A stretch of DNA of 64,000 nucleotides, taken from NCBI RefSeq assembly GCF_032773895.1, contig NZ_CP120416.1:3997001-4061000 (forward strand), read 5' to 3'. Both the position numbers and the translations under genes were made by a program. Under the pieces are notes generated by a model that saw nothing but the letters and a program-made list of their open reading frames with translations, was not told where the DNA came from and made no database searches. This DNA is from Teredinibacter sp. KSP-S5-2 (lineage in GTDB: Bacteria; Pseudomonadota; Gammaproteobacteria; Pseudomonadales; Cellvibrionaceae). Positions 17,537 through 27,080 of the stretch are shown here, in pieces. Numbering within the stretch: the stretch's first letter is position 1; every line of letters starts with the position of its first letter.

Positions 17537-20347
17537 CTAGAAAGAAACCTGCAGCGTTGCGCTGAAGTAACGACCATAAATTGGCCGTGCGTAATAGACA
17601 TCCCGTTCGGTTTCGGCACCACTTGAACGATGATTCCCTTCCGTCAAGCCAACAGTATTAAATATATTGTTGCCTTTTAAGGTCAAGGTTGTTTTACCGG
17701 TTAGGTGCAAGTCCATTCCCAAATCCAGCGTATGGTAATCCGGCAATTTAAATTCATTGGCGATATCCGAATAGCGCGTACCGACATAATGGAAATTGAA
17801 GTAGATACTTCCGTCATTGAAATGTACTCTCGGAGCCAGCCGTAATTGAAACTTGGGCGTTCTGGTAATGGTATTGCCATTAAAAACCGATTCCGGTGCG
17901 TCGGAAGAAATCCCGGAAAAAATCGCGTCCTGCCACACGCCAATAAGGTCAAAGGAAATTGAAGGCTTAGGTCGCCAGGTTGCTTCCAGCTCCACCCCTT
18001 TGGCTTCGGTATCCATTTCCACTTCACGACGGGTATTTTCGTATAGGCTAAACTGTTGTGAGGAATAATAGGTGTGAAATAAAATGGTACTTAAACCAAA
18101 ACCGTTTATGTTGTATCGACCACCGAGTTCAGCAAAACGAAAATCCACCACCTCACCAAAGCTGATATTTTCGGGTACGGTATCCACATAGTCCGCCCCG
18201 GAAATAGTACGACCAAAATCCATTAACCTGGGCATTTCAAACGAGTCCGCATAACGGGAAAAGAAAGAAAAACTGTCGCTTACCCGATAGTTCATACCCA
18301 ATGTCGCACTCACATCGTCGTAACTGTTTTTCCTGTGAAAGAAAAAGCCACTGCCTTCTAAGACCTGATTATTGGCAAGAACAGTATCCCGGTCATTGCC
18401 ATTTTCATCATACGCGTTCGCCACCGTTATTAAGCTATCGGTCTCTGCGTCCGAGGTCAGTGTTAAATATTCGTAACGTAACCCCATATCAATTCGCCAG
18501 CGGTCATTCAATTGATATTCCGTACTGAGGTAGGTGGAAATAGAACGAGACTGCCCTTTACCGGTTGAATTGGAAAACCCGGTGTAACTTAAAAAGCCAT
18601 TATCCGTCAGTGAGCCCACCTTGTTGCCCGCATCATCCACAGCAACAATGTCTAACCGATTAGGATTGTTTTGCACATCAATCAGTAAGCGCCCTTCCCA
18701 TTGGTCCAGTGGCAAGTCGTCATACTGGTTTTCAACGTATAACACTCCCCCGGTAATATGCAGCGGGGAAGAGTCAAAAATAATCCGAAAATCATTAATG
18801 TGTTGTTGCTGCTGATATTTGGAATATAACGTGTGCGACTCAGTGACCAAGCCGTTGCCATTGATTTTTGCCGGGTTAACCACTCGCTCACCGGAGGAGG
18901 CATAGCGATATTCCGCTCTTGTCGCGCCCAAGTCTGAGTACTCGGTTAACATAGCCAACACATCCGATTGATGTAAACGTTCTTCGGCTTCCATGATGGT
19001 TTCATTACCGCCATTAAGTGCCGTGGTATAAAGGCGATTATATAAATTGGAATAGCGGTAGTGATTACTCAAGGTAACCTGATCATTCAGCGAAGTTTGT
19101 ATAAAAGCGGCAACAGACCCAAACTTGGTTCGGGTTCCCTCTTGTAAACTTCGCTCTCGGTATTCACCATCGGAAGACAAAAAATGTAGATGCTCCAGAT
19201 CCTGACTGAGTAAGGTATCGTAGTTTGCATCGAACGATGCTACCGAGGTGGGGTTGTTGGGATTGGTTAAAGGGATAGGCGTATAAAAGCTGGTGATATC
19301 GTTTAAATATCTCGCACTCAGGGTTATCGCGGAACTATCAAACTCCCTCATTAATTTGAGGTTCACCTGTCCACCTTTATCCGCAGTAAAACCCGTTTCG
19401 CGTATGCCATCGGAAAGTCGATAGAATGTTGACAGTGAATAGTTCCAACCATTGAGAAGGGAAGTATTTACCGGCCCAGTGAGAAAGGCATCCAAGCGCT
19501 GATAATTGTATGTCGCCAAACGAATACGGATATCACCGGAAAATTCATCTTCCGGTGTACGGCTGATGTAATTGATTAATGCCGCAGGGCCATTCACGGT
19601 AAATATGCCACTGGTACCGCCGCGCACGGCTTCAATTTTTTCTAACGATAAATCTTCCCGATAAAAATAGTCTACCCACACACCATCGTAGACTACCGGT
19701 AAACCATCCTCCTGCACCCCTATCGAACGAAAACCATCGCCCCCTCGCAGCCCTCTGGGAGAAACATTGTTATTGGCTTCGCCACCAGAGTCCTCAACCC
19801 AAATACCGGGAATTAACTGTAACGTTCCCGCCAGCCCCACTATCGATTCCTGAGCCAGGGTGTGGCGGTTTACCGAGGTAATGGAGATTGCCGAATCCAG
19901 TTTGGACGTGTTGTAGTTCCCGGTTCCAGTAACAATTAACTCTTCCAGGCGTAAATCGTTGCGGGCGGTTGTTTTGTCATTCTCGGGCGTCACAATAAGT
20001 GTGCTTTGTTTCAGGATACGAAAACGATAGCCACTGCCTTGCAGGATTTTTTGCAGAATTTCTTCCGATGTGTAATGACCTTCAATTACATCAATCTGAT
20101 GGCGAGCATAACGCCCGCCTTCCATCACCAACTGAAGCTTTAATTGATTGGCGACTTCGATCAATGCCGAATCGATTCCCTGCGGTGCTAAGGAAAAATA
20201 ATATTTTGCCTCAACCCGCTGCTCCGGTTTTTCTTCTGCTTGTGCAGGGCGGACAACACTCAAATTCAGGGCGCAAGATGCATACAGCATGACCCCGGTA
20301 TGCAAGATCATTTTTATTTTTGTTGTAATCGGAACACTCTGACGCAT
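17537..20347 (-). CDS. TonB-dependent receptor with STN signalling domain
   Basis: An outer-membrane transducer of 936 residues. Order: signal peptide (ending PAQA), STN domain (about 48-115: YFSLAPQGIDSALIEVANQLKLQLV, then a helix and ILKQSTLIV), TonB-box-like LEELIVTGTG, plug with PRGLRGG and RGGTSGIF, and a barrel ending in Phe (LQVSF). In the FecA scheme the STN domain contacts a FecR protein, which sits just upstream here, so ligand binding should release the sigma factor at 21485. The GH20 gene heading the operon points to chitin-derived or other GlcNAc oligomers as ligand. ATG 20347 is preferred to the TTG at 20371 because it begins the signal peptide. Confidence 0.93.
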   Translation of the reverse strand: MRQSVPITTKIKMILHTGVMLYASCALNLSVVRPAQAEEKPEQRVEAKYYFSLAPQGIDSALIEVANQLKLQLVMEGGRYARHQIDVIEGHYTSEEILQKILQGSGYRFRILKQSTLIVTPENDKTTARNDLRLEELIVTGTGNYNTSKLDSAISITSVNRHTLAQESIVGLAGTLQLIPGIWVEDSGGEANNNVSPRGLRGGDGFRSIGVQEDGLPVVYDGVWVDYFYREDLSLEKIEAVRGGTSGIFTVNGPAALINYISRTPEDEFSGDIRIRLATYNYQRLDAFLTGPVNTSLLNGWNYSLSTFYRLSDGIRETGFTADKGGQVNLKLMREFDSSAITLSARYLNDITSFYTPIPLTNPNNPTSVASFDANYDTLLSQDLEHLHFLSSDGEYRERSLQEGTRTKFGSVAAFIQTSLNDQVTLSNHYRYSNLYNRLYTTALNGGNETIMEAEERLHQSDVLAMLTEYSDLGATRAEYRYASSGERVVNPAKINGNGLVTESHTLYSKYQQQQHINDFRIIFDSSPLHITGGVLYVENQYDDLPLDQWEGRLLIDVQNNPNRLDIVAVDDAGNKVGSLTDNGFLSYTGFSNSTGKGQSRSISTYLSTEYQLNDRWRIDMGLRYEYLTLTSDAETDSLITVANAYDENGNDRDTVLANNQVLEGSGFFFHRKNSYDDVSATLGMNYRVSDSFSFFSRYADSFEMPRLMDFGRTISGADYVDTVPENISFGEVVDFRFAELGGRYNINGFGLSTILFHTYYSSQQFSLYENTRREVEMDTEAKGVELEATWRPKPSISFDLIGVWQDAIFSGISSDAPESVFNGNTITRTPKFQLRLAPRVHFNDGSIYFNFHYVGTRYSDIANEFKLPDYHTLDLGMDLHLTGKTTLTLKGNNIFNTVGLTEGNHRSSGAETERDVYYARPIYGRYFSATLQVSF

Positions 20348-20402
20348 GCTACCTGTAAGGGGCGGGTACAACTCGTTTAAGTCATTAAATACGAGTCCAC
20401 CT

Positions 20403-21452
20403 TTAACCTTTATTCTCTTGTATCTTCACGATGAACTTATTGCCAATATGCGTCACGCGAATAGGGTATATTTCGGTTAACGCATTTAACCAGTCTTGAA
20501 TGCGATCATTATAAACACTGCCGGTATAGAGAAACGCAGAGGCACCACTATCCAAAATGATTTTTTCTTCTGAATAACGGTTTAAATCACCAACCACTTT
20601 ACCCAGAGGTTGATCCAGGTAGGAGAAATAGCCATCCTGCCAACGAATTTTTTCTATGGGGTCCACTTTTGCTACATCCCCGAGTTTTCCAGTTACATCA
20701 ATAACGATAGAGTCACCCTGATACAGGCGCTTTACCTGCGGCAAACCACTGAGTTCTTCCTTCACTTTTTCCGACTCCACCCGAACAATTCCTTCAACCA
20801 CCACCACTTCCATCTCATTTTGGTTTAAGTTGATATTAAAAATAGTGCCTATGGCACGCACGGCACGCTGCTCGGATTCAACAATAAAAGGACGTTTTGG
20901 GTCTTTCGCCACGGTAAACAGCGCTTCACCACTGTGTAAAAAGATGTGTCGCTCCAGCGCGGAAAACATCACCTCCATCACCGAGTTCGCCCCCAGTTGC
21001 ACCACCGAACCATCGTCCAATTGAATACGGGAATGCTCGGCAACCTGAGTATGGTAGCTTTGGATTACAGGGTCGTTTTTGACCAATTTCGGCTCGGGTT
21101 TTTGCTGTAACCAGACAAGCGGAATGGCCACTGCCAGCAACACGCTCGCAGCCAAAGCAAACCAACGCCCGGAAAAACGCGGTGGTGTTTCTACGTCGGT
21201 CAGATTGACCACATTGTTGCGTTCATTTTTACTTTCCAAACGCTGAATTAAGGCCTCGTCCAGATCCGATGCCATACCCCACATTTTCATCATCTTGTGG
21301 AATACAACCGGGTGGCGGTCGTCTTTTTCCATCCAAAGCTGCCACGCATCCCAATGATTTGTGGCATCTTCATCCAGACGCAGCAACCATTCGGAGGCTT
21401 CATCAATAATTTGTTGTTCTTCCACTTCGGGAGAATTCTTTGATACGTTCAT
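20403..21452 (-). CDS. FecR-type anti-sigma/sigma regulator
   Basis: A single-pass inner-membrane regulator of 349 residues. Visible parts: an N-terminal cytoplasmic DUF4880-like region (EEQQIIDEASEWLLRLDE, WQLWMEKDDRHP), a transmembrane segment (about 91-110, WFALAASVLLAVAIPLVWL), a periplasmic FecR domain (HTQVAEHSRIQLDDGSVVQLGANS), and a C-terminal DUF4974/STN-like part (IRWQDGYFSYLDQPLGKVVGDLNRYS). It should hold the adjacent FecI-type sigma factor and receive the signal from the STN receptor. It is 33 bp after the sigma gene and 55 bp before the receptor gene, within one operon. Confidence 0.92.
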   Translation of the reverse strand: MNVSKNSPEVEEQQIIDEASEWLLRLDEDATNHWDAWQLWMEKDDRHPVVFHKMMKMWGMASDLDEALIQRLESKNERNNVVNLTDVETPPRFSGRWFALAASVLLAVAIPLVWLQQKPEPKLVKNDPVIQSYHTQVAEHSRIQLDDGSVVQLGANSVMEVMFSALERHIFLHSGEALFTVAKDPKRPFIVESEQRAVRAIGTIFNINLNQNEMEVVVVEGIVRVESEKVKEELSGLPQVKRLYQGDSIVIDVTGKLGDVAKVDPIEKIRWQDGYFSYLDQPLGKVVGDLNRYSEEKIILDSGASAFLYTGSVYNDRIQDWLNALTEIYPIRVTHIGNKFIVKIQENKG

Positions 21453-21484
21453 TTTTTCTTTACTACACCTACGACGATTAGTCT

Positions 21485-22057
21485 TTACAGGTCATCTTTC
21501 ATTCGGTCATAACAATGTCGCACAACACGCAGTACATGTTTTCTCACCATACTTTCGGTGAGGTTCATATGTGCGGCTATCTCTTTGTATTCCATGCCTT
21601 TTACTTTGTAGAGTAAAAAGGCAAGCTGACATTTCTCTGGCAATGTCTCGATCACATCGGACATTTTTTCCAGTAGCTTCCGGTATTTGACTTTGGTTTC
21701 CGGCGACGAGGAGAAATCCATATAGTCTTCCGATACATCCGCATTGGCTTGTACTTCCGGGCTGATCGCATGACGACGCAAACGATCGATGGTCAGGTTG
21801 GTGGCGATGCGATATAGGTACGCCTGGATATAGCTGGTCACATCTTTGTTATCCAGCTTCAACAAACGCACAAATGCTTCCTGCACCACTTCTTCCGCCT
21901 CGGCGTAAGTCAGCCCCTTTTTCACAACATGGGACAACAGCTTTTGATGAAAGTCTGTATAGAGTTGCGAAATATTAATTTGCGAGCGAACAACAGAAGA
22001 GGAATATTGCGCTTCCTCGTTCGCTGCCGGCTGTTGATATAGATTTTTTTTACTCAT
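21485..22057 (-). CDS. ECF sigma factor, FecI type
   Basis: A sigma-70 family ECF factor of 190 residues. Region 2 is seen in YTDFHQKLLSHVVKKGLTYAEAEEVVQEAFVRLL and YLYRIATNLTIDRLRRH; region 4 in IETLPEKCQLAFLLYKVKGMEYKEIAAHMNLTESMVRKHVLRVVRHC with its helix-turn-helix. Its ATG follows the GH20 stop codon with no gap (TAAATG), so translation is probably coupled to the hexosaminidase. With the FecR and STN receptor genes after it, it forms a surface-signalling switch. Confidence 0.94.
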   Translation of the reverse strand: MSKKNLYQQPAANEEAQYSSSVVRSQINISQLYTDFHQKLLSHVVKKGLTYAEAEEVVQEAFVRLLKLDNKDVTSYIQAYLYRIATNLTIDRLRRHAISPEVQANADVSEDYMDFSSSPETKVKYRKLLEKMSDVIETLPEKCQLAFLLYKVKGMEYKEIAAHMNLTESMVRKHVLRVVRHCYDRMKDDL

Positions 22058-24367
22058 TTATTGCACTACGATTTCATCGATATACAGCGGTAATTTTGGT
22101 ATTTGTGGGTCGGTTGAATTATTTCTGTTCTGCACATGAATACGCAGATAACGCGCTTTAACCTCCCGATAGGATGCATCAAATAACGGCCCTATATGAT
22201 CATCACTGTTATCCACTCGGGTAATGGTTTGCCACGTTTGATTATCCCCGGACACTTCAATAGTGATCGCTTTGGGTGGATGCAATTGACGATGGCGGCC
22301 TGCATCCAAACCAAACTGGATACGATTAATATCCGTCACTTTTTCCAAGTCGATATTCGCCACCATATCGACGCCGTAAAAAACACCCCAATCCAACACA
22401 TTGTAATGCTGGTCATATGCCATAAGGCCATCTTGCAATGCAGAGATACCTCCGGCCTCCGGTTCGGATACAAAGGTCAGCGTTTTCCCTAAGGCTTTAT
22501 GCGGGGTAACGGTTAAGCGAAAATCGCCAAAACTGTGCCCGGTCATTTTGTCTTGCGCTATCGCTCGAATCTCGACCGGCTTGCTCAATACAATCGGTTT
22601 CTGATACACACTGGAAAGCACTGAGGGCGCTTTGCCATCAAGGGTGTAACGAATATCATGAAATTGGCTGTCTGTGGCTAACACCACTTCTATTTGACCG
22701 TCGTCCAGCACGCGGCTACTGCTATACACATTATAGCCACTGCGCGAAGCGTTTACGCCCAGCTCATCCAAACGCTTGAAGTGCTTAACCAACCGGTGAT
22801 TAAAGCTGCTCCAGCGTTTTAATTTTTTCGGTGTCCACAGCACTTCGGCCAATGCAGAAATACGTGGCACCACCATATATTCGGCTTGCGAATACTGTTT
22901 CACATACTCCGTCCACAGCGCGCCGGAAGCACCGATAACCCACTTGGCTTCGCGGGCGGATAACTCCTGCGGCACCGGTTCATAGTCATAGACTTTTTTC
23001 AGGGGCGTGAGTCCATGAATCGCTTTAGGCTCATTCAAATTGCGTGACTGATAATGATCGAAATACACCCATGCGTAGGGCGACATAATAACTTTGCGTT
23101 TTTGCTTGGCCGCTTTCACTCCGCCTTCGATGCCAGTCCAGGACATGACAATGGCCTGGGAGCGTTCGTTACCTTGCAGAATTTCATCCCAACCGATGGA
23201 CTGCTTACCCAGCTTAGTGATCATGCGATCCACTCGACCAATAAAATATGCCTGCAGTTCCTCATAGGTTTTAATACCCTGTTCCTGCATTAACTGCTGA
23301 CAAAAAGCACAGTTTTTCCAGTCATCCTTAACCGCCTCATCACCACCTAAATGAATATATGGCCCAGGGAAAAGCACAGCCACTTCCGCAAATACATTTT
23401 CGAGAAAGGCAAAGGTTTCTTCCTTCGGACAAAGTATGGGTGTGAAAATGCCAAAGTGAGATTCCACTTCGTAGGTTTTATCGTGGCACCCCAGTTCCGG
23501 GTACGCGGCCAAAATCGCCGTAGCATGACCCGGCACATCAATCTCGGGCACGATAGTAATATGGCGTTGTGCCGCATACTGGATTAAGTCTTTTAGCTCT
23601 TGCTGGGTATAAAAACCAGAAACCGGTTTATTGTCATATAAAGGTTGGTAATCATAAGTATGACCGGATATGGTTTTTGCCCGCGTTCCGCCGACTTCGG
23701 TTAGCAGGGGGTATTGTTTAATTTCGATGCGCCAGCCCTGATCATCAGTGAGGTGCAGATGCAAATAATTCATCTTATGCAGAGCAATTAAATCGATGTA
23801 TTTTTTTACTTCGTCCACGGTAAAAAAATGACGGGCGACATCCAAATGCATACCACGGTATTCAAAACGCGGTTGATCCTGAATATCCACCAAGGGTAAC
23901 GCCCAATAGGCTTTATTAATTGGTGCCTGGTGCTCTATTTCACTATCGAACATTTGTCGCAAGCTTTGCCCGGCATAAAACAGGCCGGTTTCTGTCGCCG
24001 CGCTTAAATGAATGCCCTGCGCTTTAGAATCGATTCGGTAACCGTCCCCTTTTGCTGCTTTTGCACTTAAGGTAAACGTAATTCCGCTTTCAGCCGGCTT
24101 TTTGCCTATATGAACGGGAAGTAGATAACCCGTTACCCGGCGTATGCGCTGGGCAAATTGCTCGGCAACTTCTGCGCTTTTTGTACTGTCAGCGAACAAC
24201 TGACTGTGACGAGTCAGCCTAAACTCCCCGTCTTTAACAACAATCGATTGGGGCTGAGGGATTAATCCCAGGTCATCGACAGGTGTCGAAAAGCTGTTAA
24301 CAGCGGAGAATTGCAGACAAAGTGCAGCGAAAAGAAGGTAACGGAATTTGAATCTCGAATAAAACAT
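22058..24367 (-). CDS. GH20 beta-N-acetylhexosaminidase with C-terminal binding domain
   Basis: An exported enzyme of 769 residues that should remove terminal GlcNAc or GalNAc. A signal peptide (about 1-26) leads to a GH20b domain (34-155), then the GH20 barrel (about 160-505) with MNYLHLHLTDDQGWRIEI and the catalytic Asp-Glu pair in YIHLGGDEAV; the following Trp-rich segments (VMSWTGIEGG, WVYFDHYQS, GALWTEYV) line the pocket. After it come a chitobiase-type beta domain and a discoidin-like F5/8C module (about 630-769, DWGVFYGVDMVANIDLEKV, ARYLRIHVQNRNN). It heads the sigma/FecR/receptor operon, which ties its expression to sensing its own products. Confidence 0.95.
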   Translation of the reverse strand: MFYSRFKFRYLLFAALCLQFSAVNSFSTPVDDLGLIPQPQSIVVKDGEFRLTRHSQLFADSTKSAEVAEQFAQRIRRVTGYLLPVHIGKKPAESGITFTLSAKAAKGDGYRIDSKAQGIHLSAATETGLFYAGQSLRQMFDSEIEHQAPINKAYWALPLVDIQDQPRFEYRGMHLDVARHFFTVDEVKKYIDLIALHKMNYLHLHLTDDQGWRIEIKQYPLLTEVGGTRAKTISGHTYDYQPLYDNKPVSGFYTQQELKDLIQYAAQRHITIVPEIDVPGHATAILAAYPELGCHDKTYEVESHFGIFTPILCPKEETFAFLENVFAEVAVLFPGPYIHLGGDEAVKDDWKNCAFCQQLMQEQGIKTYEELQAYFIGRVDRMITKLGKQSIGWDEILQGNERSQAIVMSWTGIEGGVKAAKQKRKVIMSPYAWVYFDHYQSRNLNEPKAIHGLTPLKKVYDYEPVPQELSAREAKWVIGASGALWTEYVKQYSQAEYMVVPRISALAEVLWTPKKLKRWSSFNHRLVKHFKRLDELGVNASRSGYNVYSSSRVLDDGQIEVVLATDSQFHDIRYTLDGKAPSVLSSVYQKPIVLSKPVEIRAIAQDKMTGHSFGDFRLTVTPHKALGKTLTFVSEPEAGGISALQDGLMAYDQHYNVLDWGVFYGVDMVANIDLEKVTDINRIQFGLDAGRHRQLHPPKAITIEVSGDNQTWQTITRVDNSDDHIGPLFDASYREVKARYLRIHVQNRNNSTDPQIPKLPLYIDEIVVQ

Positions 24368-24478
24368 AGGCTGACGGGTCTCAAAAAATTCATACTATCG
24401 CCTATATAACGATTCCAACCTCAAAATTGGGAGAAAAAATTACCAGAAAAGGGCCAAATGCTTTCTTCCTACGCTTAA

Positions 24479-25087
24479 TCATGCTGGACGCGAGAATTGC
24501 TTACGCGCCTTGGCCACCTGTTTCCGTGTTACGCAACCTTCCACATGATCATTGATCAAACCCATAGCCTGCATAAACGAATATACGGTCGTCGGCCCAA
24601 CAAACTTCCAGCCGCGTTTTTTTAATTCTTTCGATAACGCAACGGATTCCACGGAGGTCGTCTGACTTTGCGGCGGAGGCAGTTTTTTTTCGTTTGGCTC
24701 GTAAGACCAGAAAAACGCCGCTAAAGACCCTTCATTTTCCACCATCTGTATCGCACATTTTGCGTTATTAATGGTGGCTTCTATTTTTCCTCGATGGCGA
24801 ATAATGCCTTCGTTTTTTAATAAACGATTCACATCCCGCTGAGTAAATTTGGCGACCCGATGAAAATCAAAATGATGAAATGCCTGACGAAAATTTTCCC
24901 GTTTATCCAAAATCGTTCGCCAGCTTAAACCGGACTGAAATCCTTCCAGGCAGATTTTCTCAAACAAACGAATATCATCCTCAACCGGAAAGCCCCACTC
25001 ACAATCATGATAGGGAAAAAAGGCATCGACAGTCTGACACCAGGCGCACCGGGGTTTTCCATCTGGGCCAGAAACGATATTACTCAT
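24479..25087 (-). CDS. tag: DNA-3-methyladenine glycosylase I
   Basis: A base-excision repair enzyme of 202 residues that removes 3-methyladenine from DNA. Family marks: zinc Cys in RCAWC, the HDCEWG turn, the catalytic Glu in FEKICLEGFQSGLSW, the glycosylase helix VNRLLKNEGIIRHRGKIEATINNAK, and the late zinc ligands in NDHVEGC. Length is usual for Tag. The start ATG overlaps the YciI-like stop by 8 bp (ATGAGTAA), so both are co-translated under the TetR-type regulator upstream. Confidence 0.95.
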   Translation of the reverse strand: MSNIVSGPDGKPRCAWCQTVDAFFPYHDCEWGFPVEDDIRLFEKICLEGFQSGLSWRTILDKRENFRQAFHHFDFHRVAKFTQRDVNRLLKNEGIIRHRGKIEATINNAKCAIQMVENEGSLAAFFWSYEPNEKKLPPPQSQTTSVESVALSKELKKRGWKFVGPTTVYSFMQAMGLINDHVEGCVTRKQVAKARKQFSRPA

Positions 25088-25385
25088 AAATCACCTGATC
25101 ATGCAGAAGGAATTCCAACCTGGGGTCAACTTTAACCGGCTGATAGTCAATGATTTCCGCACTGACAATATCCTGCTCCACAAACGGGTCCTGATTTACC
25201 CGCGCCTGTAAATCTACCAAACTGGTATTGATGGCCAGAATACCGCCGCCCAAACCAGGCAACAAACTGCCGACAGAAATAAATACCCCATCATCCATGC
25301 CCTGTTTTATCCAGGCATTATGTGCCTCCATCGCCTCTTTCGCCTGGCTTTTATTGGTCGAAAATTTCAGTAATACAATAAACAT
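25080..25385 (-). CDS. YciI-like protein
   Basis: A 101-residue cytoplasmic protein of the YCII ferredoxin-like alpha/beta-barrel family: MFIVLLKFSTNKSQAKEAMEAHNAWIKQGMDDG, SVGSLLPGLGGG, and NQDPFVEQDIVSAEIIDYQPVK. Some members act as dehalogenases or degrade chlorinated compounds, most are unassigned. AGGAGG stands 4 nt before the ATG at 25385; the longer frame to 25436 would overrun the upstream spacer. It is the middle gene of TetR-yciI-tag. Confidence 0.85.
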   Translation of the reverse strand: MFIVLLKFSTNKSQAKEAMEAHNAWIKQGMDDGVFISVGSLLPGLGGGILAINTSLVDLQARVNQDPFVEQDIVSAEIIDYQPVKVDPRLEFLLHDQVIYE

Positions 25386-25414
25386 ATGCCCTCCTGTAAA
25401 GAATAATTGTGGTT

Positions 25415-25978
25415 TCAGACATATGCCTGCAACCAATCCAATAGCTCATCCACTTCATAACGAATAAATTTTTCATCATGAAATGCATTCGCTAAGGTCG
25501 CCACACCTTGACTGCGAGCCAACACATGCATGGCCAATGCATCCGCTTTTTTCTTATGCCCCAGCAAAGTAAACTGTTTGCGTAACCAGACGCGAAAAAG
25601 AGTAAAAATTTCATTTGCCTGCTCTTGAGCAGAGTGGCTTAGTTTAGCCAACTCCGAAGACAATGTTCCCACCGGACAACCGTGCAGTTTTATTTTTGCC
25701 TGATTACGAATCAGAATTTCGATAAAGCAACGGATTCGATCAAGCGGAGTATCACCTTCAGATTCCCATTCCTCCAGCATACGTTCGGTTTTATCCATCC
25801 GGTACTCAATAACCGCCGTCAAGATCTCATCTTTAGTTTTAAAGTGATGGTAAAAGTTACCACGGGAAATATTTACCTTATCCGCAATATGCGAAAAAGA
25901 GGTATACTCAAAACCCCGCTCATAAAACAACGCATCCGCAGCCTGAACAATTCTCTCCCGCGTGGTTAATTTCAACAT
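25415..25978 (-). CDS. TetR-family transcriptional regulator
   Basis: A repressor of 187 residues. The N-terminal helix-turn-helix is typical (RERIVQAADALFYERGFEYTSFSHIADKVNISRGNFYHHFKTKDEIL); the rest is a helical ligand/dimer domain with a Cys in KLHGCPVGTL, a motif common in the AcuR/NemR-like branch that senses electrophiles through cysteine, though that is an inference. ATG 25978 follows GAGG; the frame to 26005 would overlap operator 1. Two matched operators (26005-26022 and 26034-26049) lie just upstream, pointing to autoregulation of this gene with yciI and tag. Confidence 0.9.
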   Translation of the reverse strand: MLKLTTRERIVQAADALFYERGFEYTSFSHIADKVNISRGNFYHHFKTKDEILTAVIEYRMDKTERMLEEWESEGDTPLDRIRCFIEILIRNQAKIKLHGCPVGTLSSELAKLSHSAQEQANEIFTLFRVWLRKQFTLLGHKKKADALAMHVLARSQGVATLANAFHDEKFIRYEVDELLDWLQAYV

Positions 25979-26004
25979 AACAACCTCATTAACTGACACA
26001 ACCA

Positions 26005-26049
26005 CTAGGACAGTCGCCCTAGAAAGCCAATATTAGGACAGCAATCCTA
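26005..26049. promoter_or_regulatory. Tandem TetR-type operators
   Basis: Two near-identical palindromes, TAGGACAGTCGCCCTA (26006-26021) and TAGGACAGCAATCCTA (26034-26049), 28 bp apart start to start, lie 28-71 bp upstream of the TetR start. Both have TAGG/CCTA arms with the same centre AC-AG. They should bind the regulator and may also affect the divergent membrane-protein gene. Confidence 0.85.
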
Positions 26050-26185
26050 ACCCGTCAAGGGACGGAGAGGCGCATACATAAACCTTCAGAAAGAGATAGA
26101 CCTTACTCTGGGTGGAGGTTTGTATTATTATCCGAAGTTAAAGCAGCATTGTAGTGATCAGGGAACATTCAGACAGGACACCGCC

Positions 26186-27058
26186 GTGGATAAAGAAGAA
26201 GCCATTAAAGCCACCCGCCAGGGCGCTATTGCCGCCTGTATTAGTGGCTGTATCACAACAACTTTCTTTCTATTTTTTTACTTCACCCAAGTGGAAAGCG
26301 AACTAAGTATGTTTGGCGACCCTTGGATATTGCTGGATATTTTCCTTATTTTTTCCTGCGCTTTCGGCATGTATAAGAAGTCCCGCGCCGCAGGAATTAT
26401 TCTCTTCATCTATTTTATCCTCGCCAAGATCATTATCGCCCTGGAGCTACAACGCGCCCCAGGAATCTTATTTTCTCTGATATTCCTCTATTTTTACGGC
26501 AAGGCGATATACGGTGCTTTCGTTTACCACAAGCTTGAGCTGCTCGAACACCCGGATAAAAAGCCATCGTTTCGATGGATTTATTTTATCGCCACTCCCA
26601 TTGCCTCGATATTTCTTATCTTCGCCACAATTGGTATGCTCGCGATGATGGGCGTGTTCCCACATGACGAGGTGAAAACCTGGGAAGAGACGCCACAACA
26701 CCAAAAAGTCGAATTAATAGAAAAGAATGTCGTTGGCTGGAACGATAATGTTTCCTACTTTTACTCCGACGGGCTTTTCTCCGTTCTGGAAGGCGGTACG
26801 ATTCTCACTGATGACAGAGTCATACTCTACCTGCCCGACGAAAACGATGAACTGGCTGTTTATCAGATATACCATACCGATGTGACAGATATTGAACTCA
26901 TTCAGGCTGGAGACTCCATCACGGACAGTGTCTACAAAATCCACTCTTATGAACCCGATGCCTGGATTCAGATTGCGCTTTCTGTGGAAAAGGAAGGCGA
27001 TAAGAAATTTATCGAAGCATTAAAGGCCAAAGCGATTTACCTAAAAGATGAAATTTAA
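26186..27058 (+). CDS. Multi-pass membrane protein of unknown function
   Basis: A protein of about 290 residues with four or five hydrophobic segments in the first half (AIAACISGCITTTFFLFFYF, ILLDIFLIFSCAFGMY, AAGIILFIYFILAKIII, ILFSLIFLYFYG, WIYFIATPIASIFLIFATIGM) and a soluble C-terminal half (LIEKNVVGWNDNVSYFYSDGLFS...). I do not recognise the family. The GTG at 26186 follows AGGA with 7 nt spacing; the alternative TTG at 26120 has its GGAGG too close. Divergent from the TetR gene. Confidence 0.6.
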   Translation: MDKEEAIKATRQGAIAACISGCITTTFFLFFYFTQVESELSMFGDPWILLDIFLIFSCAFGMYKKSRAAGIILFIYFILAKIIIALELQRAPGILFSLIFLYFYGKAIYGAFVYHKLELLEHPDKKPSFRWIYFIATPIASIFLIFATIGMLAMMGVFPHDEVKTWEETPQHQKVELIEKNVVGWNDNVSYFYSDGLFSVLEGGTILTDDRVILYLPDENDELAVYQIYHTDVTDIELIQAGDSITDSVYKIHSYEPDAWIQIALSVEKEGDKKFIEALKAKAIYLKDEI

Positions 27059-27080
27059 TCCAAAATCACAGGGAACAGAT

